NCBI GenBank assembly: GCA_002270565.1
Contig: NQMI01000021.1
Location: 288,823-352,822, forward strand
DNA length: 64,000 nucleotides
Reading direction: 5' to 3'
Source of the DNA: Stenocarpella maydis
Taxonomy: Eukaryota > Ascomycota > Sordariomycetes > Diaporthales > Diaporthaceae
Shown one piece after another: positions 22,501-35,200 of this stretch. Every line of letters starts with the position of its first letter. Positions within the stretch are counted from its first letter, which is position 1. The notes below the pieces were generated by a model, which did no database searches, had not been told where the DNA came from, and saw nothing but the letters and a program-made list of their open reading frames with translations. Position numbers and translations under genes: made by a program.

Positions 22501-24941
22501 CCGGAAGGGTTATCCCGCCGACAATGGCCAGCGGGAAAGAGACTGGTATGGTCTCGCTCGCGCTCAAATTGCAATCCAACTTTCCAATGAAGCCTATTAT
22601 TGACCGAGGGATGGGAAAGACTCAACACATCAGCAAGAAACAGATCGGGCTTGGGCCTTTGATACGGAATTCCCTTGAAGCACGTGATCTCAGCATGCCC
22701 TCTCTCACCACAATGAGAGCAAACTGGAATACTCTGAGGGTTGTCTGTCTGCTTCTTGCTCCGGCACACACCTTCATTGTGCCCATTTTTGCCACAATGA
22801 GAGCAGGTCCTAGAGTCAGGCTGCTGTTGGAGTTTCCTGAGGGCTGTTTGTTATTGTTCTTATTCTTCGCCATATTGGAACTGTCAGGCCGGCTGTGAGA
22901 GGTAATGCACCGGTCGGGTGTGTACTTAATCTTTCCGACGGGTTGACATTGGACTAAAGGACAACTTCTAGAATGTTGTCAACCTAGTGGCCATGATATG
23001 CGCCTTGTAGGCGCACAAGTCTTTCAGAGCCAGAACAAGGCAGACCACGAGACAAGACATTATCTTGACTAGTGCTAAAAAGCAAGAAATAGGTATTGTC
23101 CTCAACGGGTATGGATCAAAGAGCATGCTATCGTGGTATGTTCGTCTTGTCTCTCAGCACAAGCCCGAGTCCACATGACAGCCAGGCGTGCCGCCAAAGC
23201 CTAGTCTACATTGGCAGGCGAGCATTTGGGGGGTGGATAGGATTGCCTTGTCACAGGGTCGGGCCGGGTCATCCCCGTGGAGAGAGAGACTGTCGCATCA
23301 AAATTGCAACCGCGGGCAAAGAGCGGTAAGGGAAGGGGCAATGCGATGCAAGCTCGATCTCACCACCTCAGACATGCCATTGGCATCAGCCTGGGGCAAC
23401 TCTTCCCAAGTAGACGGGCATACAACATGGCACACCAAGCACAGGAGAGTGTGGCGAGTTGCGTCAAATCGAATTTGCTGCCCCGCGCGCGTCAACACCG
23501 GGAGACGTCATAAGAACTGACTAAGGATGTGGAGGTGGGGTCACTCCCCCGGGCCGTGCTCCACGTCGACCAAGGCTGGAGGAGAGAATATGGTCAAGCC
23601 CGACTCGGGACGGCAGGACCAGGACCGCTGTGGCACCACATGATAGGTGCTTCACAGCCGTTGGGCGAGAGGAACCAACATGAACTGGGCCGTCATCCAA
23701 GCCTGACCCGACCGTCCAGCCGCCCGTCATGTCTCCGGGAGCAGACTTTGCAATGCAGTCCAGCGCAGCGCTGCATACATCACAACATTTATCGGCGCTT
23801 CTCGGGGCCGCCGTGAAGAAAATATCTGCTCTAGCGCCGAAGTCTAGCTGCGAATACCTGCCAAGCCCCATCTGATTCAGATCCACACCTGGTGCTTGGG
23901 CTTGCTTGCCTCTCCCCTCAACAAAGTCTAGGGCGACGGCGTTTGTGTGGTAACAGATCGGTTCGGGTTGGCACGACGCCCGGCTGGCTGTTCTGTCCAG
24001 GCAGTCGCGGAACCATGCAGGCCGGACATCTTGGGGCTGCTGGTGTCTGTCTTTCTCAGCATCCAGGATCTCGTAGGAAGATTTCTATTTTCACCACCCG
24101 GCTGGGGGTTGGGGGGGGGCTTTGCTCGATCCTGCGCCAGCCTGCCCGGTGGTCGGGCAGGCAGGACATCGGACTGGCAGGCGTGCAGCTGGGCCCTGGG
24201 AGGGCTTGTGGGGCGCCCGAACATGTACCTAGGTACGGAGTATAGCTTTCCAGGGTTGGCTCGAGCTCCTTCCCCTCCCCCCTCTCCCCGGCTTTAGAGG
24301 CCACAAGAAGCTGGGGGTGGCAGCTGTTTGGGGTAGCACTTCCCTGTCCCTCTAGCCCCGTGCGGCCTAACGCCCCTGCTATTTTTTGTAGAGTCCAATC
24401 CTGGATTGCCCAACCACACAAAAGTCGCTGCGAGCATCATGCCGAGCATATTACCTCGAGCTCTCACCTCACCAGCCTTTCCCTGCCCAGTCCTGCTACA
24501 CCCGCCTCCTCTCCAACTCCAAAAAGCCTTCGAGCGCCGCTCATAACACCAGCCAACTCTTCCATCCAGATACCCCCTCCTGCAGCTGGCCATTCTCCAG
24601 TCCCCCAATTGGGAACCAGCACGCAACATCTGCTTTTGCCTTGCCCTTGCTGTTCTTTCCACGATATTGCCTCCCCATACTGCCCGTAACGTCAACAGAC
24701 TTTCAGCGCGGTGACTTGACGGACCTATCGTTCGGTCGTCCCTTGTCTTGCGTCCGTTCCTCTTGTGAGTATTCTGTCTTATCCCCAGAGCTCACATCTT
24801 GTCACGGCTGTGCTGTGCTGTGCTTTCGCGCCCCCGCACACATCAGGCCATCTCGGCTGCTATTCACATGAGGGCTAAATCTTGGGGCGACCAGACACCT
24901 GACAACCTGCGAACCGTGCAAATCGTTTCCCTCCTTACACA
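19558..24941. other. Divergent intergenic region between CTK1 and glycogen synthase
   Basis: About 5.4 kb. The first kilobase is presumably the CTK1 promoter and leader. A short telomere-like AACCCTAACCCT motif lies at 21767-21778. The stretch 21840-23050 is more AT-rich and contains a possible zinc-knuckle relic, listed separately. The final 550 bases before 24942 are pyrimidine-rich, as in many fungal leaders. Nothing else is recognised. Confidence 0.45.
22244..22873 (-). pseudogene. Possible two-CCHC zinc-knuckle protein remnant
   Basis: One minus-strand frame encodes two closely spaced zinc knuckles of the pattern C-x2-C-x4-H-x4-C: CSHCGKNGHNEGVC, then CSHCGERGHAEITC 20-odd residues later. 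Another frame just upstream begins MAKNKNNNKQPSGNSN. A third open frame downstream (to 22244) continues for about 110 residues. The pieces are in different frames. They could be joined by small introns (CCTCAG before the knuckles is a possible acceptor), or they could be a broken gene. Paired knuckles are common in retroelement Gag proteins and in cellular RNA-binding proteins. I see no reverse transcriptase or LTRs nearby, so the class is open. Confidence 0.35.
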
Positions 24942-27296
24942 ATGTCGAACGAAGGCGGAGATCGCGCCCCTCGGGAGGTGAAGAACCATATCCTCTTCGA
25001 GATAGCCACTGAAGTCGCCCATCGAGGTGTGTGAGAGTTTGGAATAATGGTTATACTGCTCTTGACTAACCTGCCTCGCAGTTGGCGGTATCTACTCGGT
25101 CATCAAGTCTAAGGCACCAGTGACAACTGCAGAATACGGTGAACGGTACACTCTCATCGGGCCGCTGAACCACCAATCGGTCAGTTCTGTTCCGGTGCAT
25201 TCTGCCCCCGAGCGGGCCCTGTTCGCTGACCTCACTAGGCTGCTGTCGAAGTTGAAGAGCTTGAGCCAACTGTCCCAGAGTTGGCCGCAACCATCCAGTC
25301 CATGCGAGACCGCGGCATCGGTATACTCTACGGTCGCTGGCTCATTGAAGGAGCTCCGCGCGTCATCCTGATCGACACCAAGACTGCCTATGGGTACCTG
25401 GATGAGTGGAAGGCCGATCTGTGGAATCTTGCCTCCATCCCCTCGCCTCCCGGTGATGATGAGACAAATGAGGCAATCGTTTTCGGATACCTTGTCGCCT
25501 GGTTCCTTGGAGAGGTATGCGCCCGGCGGAGACCAGTATGGGAGGGACAGTGCGAAGCTGACGAGACTAGTACGTATGTCACGAGAAAACGAAAGCCGTC
25601 ATCGCACACTTCCACGAATGGCTGGCTGGCGTCGCCCTGCCACTGACCAAGAAGCGACGCATCGATGTGACGACCATCTTCACAACCCATGCAACCTTGC
25701 TAGGAAGGTACCTGTGTGCTGGGTCTGTTGACTTCTACAACAACTTGCAATGGTTTGATGTCGACGCGGAGGCCGGAAAGCGCGGGATCTACCATAGGTA
25801 CTGCATAGAGCGCGCCGCAGCTCACGCCTGTGACGTCTTCACGACCGTTTCCCACATCACGGCCTATGAGAGTGAGCACCTGTTGAAGCGGAAGCCAGAT
25901 GGGGTCCTGCCCAACGGGCTGAACGTCACCAAGTTCTCCGCCATGCATGAGTTCCAGAACCTGCACCAGCAGTCAAAGGAGAAGATCCACGACTTTGTGC
26001 GGGGACACTTTTACGGCCATTACGACTTTGACCCAGAAAACACTCTCTACTTCTTCACGGCAGGACGGTACGAGTTCAGGAACAAGGGTGTTGACATGTT
26101 CATCGAGTCCCTCGCGCGTCTGAACCACCGGCTCAAGGTTTCCGGAAGCAAGATCACGGTGGTCGCCTTCATCATCATGCCAGCTCAGACAACCTCGTTG
26201 ACGGTGGAAGCCCTGAAAGGCCAGGCCGTGATAAAATCGCTCAGGGACACCGTCGACATCATCGAGAAGAGCATCGGCAGGCGTATCTTTGAGCGATCGA
26301 TCAAGTGGCACGACGGAGACCCTCTGCCCGATGAGAAGGAGCTCATAACCGCCCAGGACCGGGTCCTCCTCAGGCGGCGCTTGTTCGCCATGAAGCGGCA
26401 CGGCCTCCCCCCAATTGTGACGCACAACATGCTTAACGACAGCGAGGACCCTGTGCTCAACCAGATACGCCGCGTACAGCTGTTCAACCACCCGTCGGAC
26501 CGCGTAAAAGTCATCTTCCACCCGGAGTTCTTGAACTCGGCGAACCCTGTTTTGCCCCTGGACTATGACGACTTCGTTCGGGGCACGCATCTTGGTGTTT
26601 TCGCGTCGTACTATGAGCCTTGGGGCTACACTCCGGCCGAGTGCACGGTCATGGGAGTCCCCAGTATCACGACCAACCTGTCTGGGTTCGGCTGCTACAT
26701 GGAAGAGCTCATCGAGAACTCGAGCGACTACGGTATCTACATTGTCGACCGCAGGAACAAGGGCGTGGATGACTCGGTCAACCAGCTCACATCGTCCATG
26801 TTTGATTTCTGCCTGAAGAGCCGTAGGCAACGCATCAACCAGCGGAACCGGACGGAGCGCCTGAGCGACCTCCTCGACTGGAAGCGCATGGGCATGGAGT
26901 ACGTCAAGGCCCGGCAGCTTGCTCTGCGCAGGGCGTACCCCAACTCGTTCGAGGGAGACGTGGAGGATGACGATTACATTCCTGGCGTCGAGCAGAAGAT
27001 CTCACGGCCCTTCTCAGTGCCTGGTTCTCCTCGTGACCGCACGGGCATGATGACGCCTGGTGACTTTGCCAGTATACAAGAAGGCCACGAGGGCCTTAGC
27101 ACCGAAGACTACGTTGCGTGGAAGCTGCCGTAAGTTCACCCATCCCCGCTCGTCACTCCGGACCTGGCACAGAGGCTAACCACAAGACCGCAGTGAGGAG
27201 GAGGACCCCGATGAGTACCACTTCCCTCTGACGCTGAGGACGAAGCGGACGGGCCCGGGCAGTCCCCTGGATGGGGTCCAGCTCAACGGCAACTAG
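24942..27296 (+). CDS. GSY1: Glycogen [starch] synthase, GT3 family
   Basis: Five exons, 24942-25026, 25082-25179, 25239-25514, 25571-27129 and 27194-27296, give 2121 nt and 706 residues, almost exactly the size of yeast Gsy2. The enzyme transfers glucose from UDP-glucose to the non-reducing end of glycogen in the cytosol. Landmarks are an N-terminal [11 protein letters not shown] sugar-nucleotide loop, [24 protein letters not shown] and FTTVSH. Further on come [13 protein letters not shown], the donor-site block [11 protein letters not shown] and the acidic/serine C-terminal tail. The arginine cluster near 569-580 (SRRQR..RNRTERL) corresponds to the glucose-6-phosphate sensing helix. The tail motif FSVPGSP resembles the inhibitory phosphorylation sites of eukaryotic enzymes, so allosteric plus phosphorylation control is expected. 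All four introns are 55-64 nt with clean GT..AG ends; the third joins LGE to [10 protein letters not shown]. Confidence 0.96.
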
Positions 27297-30096
27297 AAGT
27301 AATCGAGTCAAGGACCGATCTATGATTGCGGCCATCTCGTATACCATAGGCACTGAGCGAGGATAGTTAGTGGTCATCTTAACGAAGATTGTACTGATAC
27401 CGGACTCAAAACGCGAAAGCGACTGATGCTAGCACAAGCGCGACATATTGCATAGCACAACCGGGGAAAGCTATTCTGTCATGTATAATTAGTAACTTCA
27501 CATATGATCCGAGACCAAGCATACCATGGTGTTATCGCGGGTTTGATGCTATCACTGCCTCCTAGGCTGGGTGCCTTGCAGTCAGGCCATGCCAGTTGGG
27601 TTCTCCATCCGAAGCCACAAGCGAGGTGGATCAAGCTTGATGCAGGCGGACCGATCGGCCTCTCAGGATCGGGTATAGCTAGCTGGGTGTTGTTGCTGCG
27701 CCGCAAGATGTCGGCATCCCGCGCCTCACACATGCTTATCACCAACAGGTACAGGCTTGATGCGCAGGCACGGGAGTAGTGCGGCGGCTCGAAGCGCGAA
27801 GGATGTCGTAAGATTTGCTGAAACGATCCGCCGCGGCTTGTCAGCTTTTGTTCCTGAAGATGTCTCGCCGCTACCGCTCATCCTGCTCGGAACGAACCTT
27901 GCAGGGCGGTCCTTTCTGATAAGGACAGGCAGGTGTGCTGGTTCGCAGCGATAGAGGACTGCTGACTATTAGGGCGGAGAGGAAGTGAGACCATCTCTGT
28001 CTCCACCTGTTCAAACTCATTCCCTTGGGCATGCAACATACAGGGCTTTCCTCTGTTCTTTATGAAACAGTACTTCTCCCCGGTTATAATAACTATCTGT
28101 GCATATTAGATTTTGGATAAAAGAAGTACTTGTTTATATAGAGAGAAAAGAGGAAATGTAACACTATTTACATATATTAGTTTGGTTAAGTTTTAGCAAA
28201 AAAAATCAAGTTTCAGGAGGCCCATTGTTATTGCCCAGAAGTCACGACGTGATAAAAGAACAGGGTATAGTCCTGTATGCAGCCAGCCATTCAGTGTGGG
28301 CTGGGTGCTGCAGACCCACCCAACATGTCCATAAGCCCGACGACGTGTCAAATATCAGGGTTTTTCCTTTCTTATTTGCTCAATTGCTGGCCAACCGATC
28401 TGGGGCTTTTCTTTTTCTTTTTCTTTTTCTGTTGTTGATGTTGACGTTGGGCGTTGAGATTTTGAAAGCCTGGATCGTCATCCCTGTGTTCTCCTGATGA
28501 TCCAGACAGCCGGATAGGGGCGAGGCAGGATCGCAGAGGCTCATCTAGCGCCGTCTGTTGGTGATAGTTTGCGTGCCCAACTGCGGATGCGGTCGAAAAT
28601 CCCGTTGTGTCCAAGCAAGCCAGGCTGTCGGGATCGACCAAGTATACGATGCCAAATCTGGCGTTGCGGCAACCCTGTACAGGAGCACGAAGATGGTATT
28701 TCCCTCGTGTGCTTGAAGAAAAAGCACAGGCAGACGGGCTGCCCAGGCGCAGTGCTATCTCTGAAGGCTGAGGAGGGCCAGACAATGCTGGCAAGAGAGT
28801 GGGAATACCTACATAGTATCTACTCGGTACATGGACTACGTAGTAGACTACTGGCAGTCGACCGACCGATGTGCGCCAAATGAAGGGCCAAGACACCCCC
28901 CCCCCGCCTGGCAGGGTCCGCTTTCTCTGGTGGCAGAGGGTCCGACATCAAGGGTCTCTCCCTCTTTTTCTGAGAAGGGCAATTGTGTGTTGATTAATTA
29001 CGGAGCGGCGTGAGTGTAATGGGGACATGTGATTGAGGCACAGCAGCTCGTCTCAGTGCTTCGGTTCAGAGAGCAATCCAAATCCGACATGGCCTCGTAA
29101 CCTGAGCCCCCACCCCATTTGTCTGGTGTTGATCGTTGGGCTCATAAGGTTGGCGAGATACTGAAGAACAGGCAGGCCTGCAATCAAATGTCGTCGACGT
29201 GTTGGTCGGTACCAGGGCAGGAGTGCAGACTGACGGCGAGTACATAGTAATAAACAGAATGCAGAGCCCCTGAGCCCCTCCCTGCCTTGTCCTCCACCAC
29301 CACCTAACTGCCCAGGTACCTAGGGTACCCAGCTACTACATAGCAGTCTGTACGTAGTGTACACCACCAGAACTCTGTGTTTCCCCAGAAAGACTGACAG
29401 AATACATAGTGTGCACTCCACTAAAACGACGGCGCAGGGAACAGGGGTTGATGGGAATGGTGGGGGCCAACATTGAATGAAGCGTCCGTCCAATCACCCG
29501 CCACCAGCACCAGGTCGACAGGGTTCCCTGCCAGCCCCGTCCGCCGTCAGTCAAAGCCCGTCGCTCGGAGCTGCTACTGCTGCTGCTCCTGCTGCTGCTC
29601 CTGCTCCTGCCGCCGCCGCCACTTGTGAGCCTATCAAACGGGGTTGCACACATACATACATTCGCATGCGGTCCAAACAACGTGCGGCTAAAGAAAGAAA
29701 CACCAACAGCGGGCGTCCTGCACCTCAGCAGCAGCAACTGCTGGCCGACCACTCGTCGTCCGTCACGGCTCCGCTCCGCCCTGCTCTTCCTTTGTCAATC
29801 ACCTCGCTCACCTTGTTCACTCCAATGCGCCCGTTCCTCTCTCTTGCCCATGCCCCTGCACACACGTGCATACATAGAGACGGCCTGGCTACCTGCTCTC
29901 CACTCCACCACGCTTCCCCTCAGTCTATGCTTCCACTCCACCACACCTCTCCCTCCCTCCCCCTCCCCCTCTCCCTGTCCCTCGCCTTCCAATCCTCCCT
30001 GCCTGCCTTTCTTCACACCATACTCTCCTGGATCTCTCCCTGTCGTAGCCGTCACCGCCACTACCTCTTCCGCCAACCAACCGCCCATCGCCCAGG
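27297..30096. other. Intergenic between glycogen synthase and the F-box gene
   Basis: No supportable gene. It contains an AT-rich island at about 28060-28215, a repeated CTTTTT tract near 28408-28430, CTG/CCG triplets near 29570-29622 and a CT-rich leader (about 29930-30000) just upstream of the next ATG. A TACCTAGGGTA-type motif lies near 29316. Confidence 0.5.
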
Positions 30097-32209
30097 ATGA
30101 AGCTCATGAAATACTTCAAGAAGCGCAAGCAGCGCAACAAGAGCGAGGCCCCCGGCGCCGATGCCTTTGGCAAGAAATACAGGCAGTTTGGCGGCAGCAT
30201 GCCCGCGGTGCCTCGCTTCTACACCGAAGACGAATACCCGATCCCCGGCCCAATCCGCCCCTTCTCGCCCAACCGAGCCTCGGCCGCCAAACTCGCCGCC
30301 CTGCCCACCCCCGTCCTCGAGCGCATCTTTGCCCTTGTCTGCCCCCATACCCAGGACTTCTCCTACGAGACCCAGGAGCAGAGCTCCCTAGAGGACGCAT
30401 GTATGCTCTGCGACCTGAGGGACCTGTCACACTGCGTCCAGGTCAACCGGAGGTGGTCCAAGGCCGCCCCCAAGGTCCTGTACGTATTGTGTCGCGTGCC
30501 CACCGCTTCTGCGCTCCCTCTCCGCCCGTCATGCCCGCCCGAGAGACACCAATGGCCTGTCTGAGGCGACATGTGCTAACCCCAGGCCTCCCTCGCGCCT
30601 CAGTTACCATAGTATCCGGATCGAGACAGTTCATTATTGCGACCGCGAGGCCGTGCTGGCCGACAAGCGCAAGCGCAGGACCTTCCTGGACCGCAACGGC
30701 GTGCCCGAGGATACGTCCCAGAAGCGGCTGAAGCTGCTGTGCAGGACTCTCCGCGAGGACCCAGCCCGGCTGGGCCCCCTCGTGGAATACTTCAAGCTGC
30801 CATACATGCTGAGGGAGTCCTGCCAGGCCGACATAGCCCGCACCATAGCCGTGCTGCCCAACCTGCTATATGTCGACCTCCCCGAGGGCTTGTACCAAGA
30901 CGATCCGCACTGCCTCACGTTGCGGATGGAGGTGGAGGCAAGATGCCTCAACCTCAGGAAGATGACTTATATGCACGGGTCCGAGAGGAGTCTAGAGCGC
31001 GTCGCCAGTGGTCGCATGTTCCGCAACCTGGAGGTCCTGGAGCTGAAGAATATACACATGGATGGCACCACTGTCCTGCATGCCCTGGGCGCCCTCGGGG
31101 GCTTGCGTGCCCTCAAGATCAGCGGCTCGAATGTCGTAAACGACGACATGATCGCCCACGACAACGAGATGCTCCCGCCCTTCCCGGCGTTGGAGGAGCT
31201 CATCTTGGACAATGTGCCCGGCATCACGTCCCGGGGCCTGAGGAACTATCTGACCCGTGGTGATGCATCGCGGGCCCTCAGGGTCCTGAACGTTGCCGAG
31301 ACGGGGGTCAAACCTTGGAATCTGCAAGACGTCTTGGCGGCAGCCCCCATGCTCAAGCGGCTCACCATTAGCTACGAGGCCTCGACGTCTCTGCCTCTGG
31401 CTGCCGGCACGCCTCAGGTGCCACCCCTGGCTTCCAACTCGCTCGAGATCTTCCACTACGAAGTGACAAGCGCCCCCTCGGCCAGCCCGTACTCCAATAT
31501 CCTCCCATCCTTTTACAACTATCTCTCCGGCTCCCTCCTCATGGGCGGCCTGCCCAATCTCCGTGCGCTCTACGTCCGGGATGCCAACTTCCCCAACACA
31601 CTGCTCGGCCTGCCCCCCCCGTTACCCAGGTATGCGGCCGATCCTTACAAGCGACCGGGTAGCAGCAGCTCGCACACGTCCTCTGCCTTCTCGCGCAATG
31701 GCCTTGGTTCTCCTGGCCTCCCGGGGGCCCTGCAGAATGGGGCCAACTACAACCCCTTCCAGGAGCCCCCCAAGAAACCCTTTGCCAACGCGGGCCACAA
31801 CCCACGGTTCAGCTCCAACAACCCCTTTGCATCCCTCGCGGGCCCCAACGGGCCCAGTGGGCTCCCGCAGACCCTCGAAGTCTTTACGAAGGGCGACGAT
31901 GAGTTGAACTGGGGCATGGTCAAGGTGGACCCCATGCAGAGGACCCCGGACGTCGAGGCCGCTGCACGTCCATCCAGTAGCTATGGACTGGACAACAGCG
32001 ACAGCGGCTGGAACGCTCGGGCCGGTGCTCGCCGGTCCGTTTTTATGGGCGACGGCATCGGTGGCTTCCTGGCTGTGCCTGACCTGCCAGAAGCCGCCAG
32101 CGGCCCCAGAAGAGGCAGCGCGCCGAGCGTGGGCGGTGGCGATGGCTGGCCGCGGCCGAGCACCGCGACACAGGAGAAGCGCTCTTCGAGAATCGACCTG
32201 TGGCGCTGA
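30097..32209 (+). CDS. F-box protein with leucine-rich-like repeats
   Basis: Two exons, 30097-30479 and 30604-32209 (intron GTACGT to CTCAG), give 1989 nt and 662 residues. The N terminus is basic (MKLMKYFKKRKQRNK). An F-box-like segment (about 66-135) begins LAALPTPVLERIF and continues through CDLRDLSHCVQVNRRW across the splice junction. Residues about 175-400 contain irregular leucine-rich units such as FRNLEVLELKNIHM, LGGLRALKISG and FPALEELILDNVP. The last 200 residues are Ser/Pro/Asn-rich and probably disordered. F-box proteins dock on Skp1 in SCF ubiquitin ligases, and the repeat part would bind the target, which cannot be predicted. The start has a good context and begins directly after a long pyrimidine-rich leader. 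The family is widespread in filamentous ascomycetes, but I do not recognise a named orthologue. Confidence 0.85.
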
Positions 32210-35200
32210 AAGGGACATTATGGTTGAGACGTCCCATACCCAGCTTCAACCGCGAACCGTCCCTCGCAGCGGGCTGCACTGGGCCGCATGCTCTGGCCTG
32301 GTCGGGCCCTCTCGAAGGGGAGATGCGCAGCAGGCCAGATTAGTGGCCATGAGATCCCGGACAACCTAGCGCCCATTCTCACCTACGCGGCAGCTTGCGA
32401 TGTCTGACCGGCAACCCGGTCGCATATTCTCGCGCAGAGATGCTTGCGACTGAGGCTCGCCGCGACTGCGATGAGCCGAGGCGAGACCAGTCGTCGGCTT
32501 TCCAGTGCATCTGGGCCGAACCAGGGGTACCGATGCCCACAGGGCGTTGCGACTGTCACGTCGCATGAGCCTCAAGCCAGGCGGCGACTCGCATCGTCAC
32601 TTTTTGAATATCGTGGGGGAGGCCAGGCTTTCGACGCCTTTCCTTCTGCTTCGGACCTCCATGGGAAGGCCGCGGGTTTCACATCTTATACTCTCGTGCC
32701 ATCTTCTTATTTTCTTTTTGTGTTATATCCGAGCTTCCCGCACTCCTCTAATTCTGAGACACCTGCAACTAGCATAGCAGCATTCTGCCGGTATACGTGG
32801 CAAGCTTCGTCCGGCGGACCTGGGGTGAGTCCCGAGAAGCCGGGAATGTGGGGTTCTGAAGGGCGTTTTGGCCTTGGGTCACTGCATAGGGGGTCTCACT
32901 TCTGCATGTCTCCCTGATTCCTGGGTAAGATCACATAAGGGGCGCTAGCTGGGCGCGAATGAGCACGATCCTCATGGGTGGGAAGGAGGACGGGTCGAAG
33001 GTATCAACGGCCTGGGGATTTTCTTTTTTGGAGAAAGGAGAGGGGGATGGTTTGGGTGCTCTCTCGTACCGCTGTGCTGCGAAGGCCTCTGCATTGTACT
33101 GTACTATCACTACGATACCCACCTCATGAGCCGCGGCATCGTGTCGCGGAGGCGCGCTAAAGGCTTACTCGGATTGGAAGGGTGTGGATAGGGCCAAGTT
33201 GGCGTAATCAATGGGTCAAGAATAAGAACTCGTGCACTCATTCATGACCCGCGACGGTGTGTGTATGACCAACAATATCGCCCGACCGCCGCATGCCCCC
33301 AAACGGGGAGCCGTCTCCAGTCCCATGTGCTCCCCGGGGCAAAGTAGGGCCACCCGCTGATGTTAACTTTTGATATAGCAAGGATATAGATGAGCCGCAT
33401 CGGGATGTGGGTAGAGATCTGGGTTATGCTTACCCCGCCAAGATTCGCTCGACGCGTGCGCCGGACACGGAAAAAGCGGCAGAGGAGGGTCGTGATCATC
33501 CAACTATTACCCACCAGCCGGTGTTACAGAGACACACCTCCATGCTGAGAAAGATGTGTGTGCGAGTCGCATGCATCACGAGGCTGGCGTGGGGCTCATG
33601 GTCTCGACCTGCCGCTCTCGCGCCACGAGGGCAGACAGCAGAGAAAGGCGGAGGAAGAGAAACCCCCCCCCCATCCTCCCTCTTCTTCGTGGGTGTGTGG
33701 TTTTTTTCCTTCCCCCTTCGGCACCCCGGGCGCCCGGGTCCGGTGGCTGATCAGGATGAGCCGGGAACGTCATGTGCAGGACTCGGTGCGCGGGCCGCTG
33801 GGATTTTACCCGATATGGGGGGACGGGGCAAGAGCCCCAGTCGGCCGGGAGACACTTGCGAGCATGGGGAGGGGGGGGAGGGGGGAGGGGTGGACTCTCA
33901 TTGGGCACAACTCGTAGTGTATGGTATGCTGCTGTTGCTATTTGTGGATACGTCCGCCCGTGCTGTCTCCTCTCTTTGCCGTGTCTGGCCCGGCAAGACG
34001 AGGACAGGCTGTACAATGCCTTGGCAATGTCCAGTTCAGGAGTCCTTGCATGTGGTATGGTTGCCTCTTCGGGGTGACCAGCTCGAGGCGATGCTCGAGA
34101 TATGGTTGCGCGCGGCATGCACTCCTGCGTTCGATCGGTCAGTGGCTTGACCAATCTCATCTGCAGGGAGCGAAATTCACTACCCCCGCCCCCCGAGGCC
34201 GCCACGGCTTCGTCGCGGAGGCCTGTGGTCTCTCTTGGTAGCCACGGTGATTCTCACAGAAACGATCATGTACAATCCGCGCCCCCTCCTTACAGCCAGG
34301 CCCGAGACAGCCGTATATGTAAGGCTCCCAAGGGAGCCGGGTCACGATACTCGGCTGTCCTGCTTTGCCGACGCCAGCCAGAAAGCTGATATGATGATGT
34401 GCACGGTTAACAGAATATCATCATCACACCCAGCGAGTTCACCCGTAGCCAAGCCGGGATGGTGGCACGGAATTCACCCGCCCCAGCCGCCTCGAGGCTT
34501 GCTGCTGCTCACTCATGCCGGGCTCTCGGAGCAGTCGTTGCCGTGCCTCTCGGCCTTTTTTTTATTATTATTATTTTTTTTATTTTATTTTATTTTGTTT
34601 TGTTTTGTTTTCATTTTTTTTTATATTTTTTTACCAGTAGGGCTTTCCCCATGGATGAGCAGTATCCCATCATGGGAGATATTCAGATGCTGGCCACAAA
34701 GCCATTGCCACTTGCACCCACATGCCCAACAAGACCGCGCCGTCTAATTGGTGGCTTTTTATTCTATTTTTGTTTTTATTTTTAATCTCTAGGTCCGAGG
34801 AGCCTCGATCAGTCGTACCTGGATGGCGTCGCATCAACCAGGCTTGTCGTCCATCTGGTCCGCCCCATGCCATCGGGCATGTCTGCTTGTCATCTGGCCC
34901 TCCCGCCCCCACAGTAGCACCGTGTCATCGTGGGATGCTGCGCGTTTGCTGCAGAGGGGAAAACATTTAGAATAGGATTGTCGGGCCCTGGACGGAGCGC
35001 CAGCCCGGAAGCGGAAGCTCGCCCTTGGCTTGGCGCCTTGCCGAGACGAGGGCGAGATGGGTTGTTTGCCATGTAAATGTGAACGGCTCCACCCAAAGTC
35101 GCCCTTGCGAACGAATTGGGCAAAGCATGACCTGGTGGGTCGATAATTGCCAATATGTACAAGACGTATAACATGGTTTAACCTCTGGGTCGCCGCGGAG

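Noticed and set aside
28372..28896. 174-codon minus-strand ORF ending in a lysine run
   Set aside because: The lysine run comes from a CTTTTT repeat. No domain was recognised and there is no splice support.
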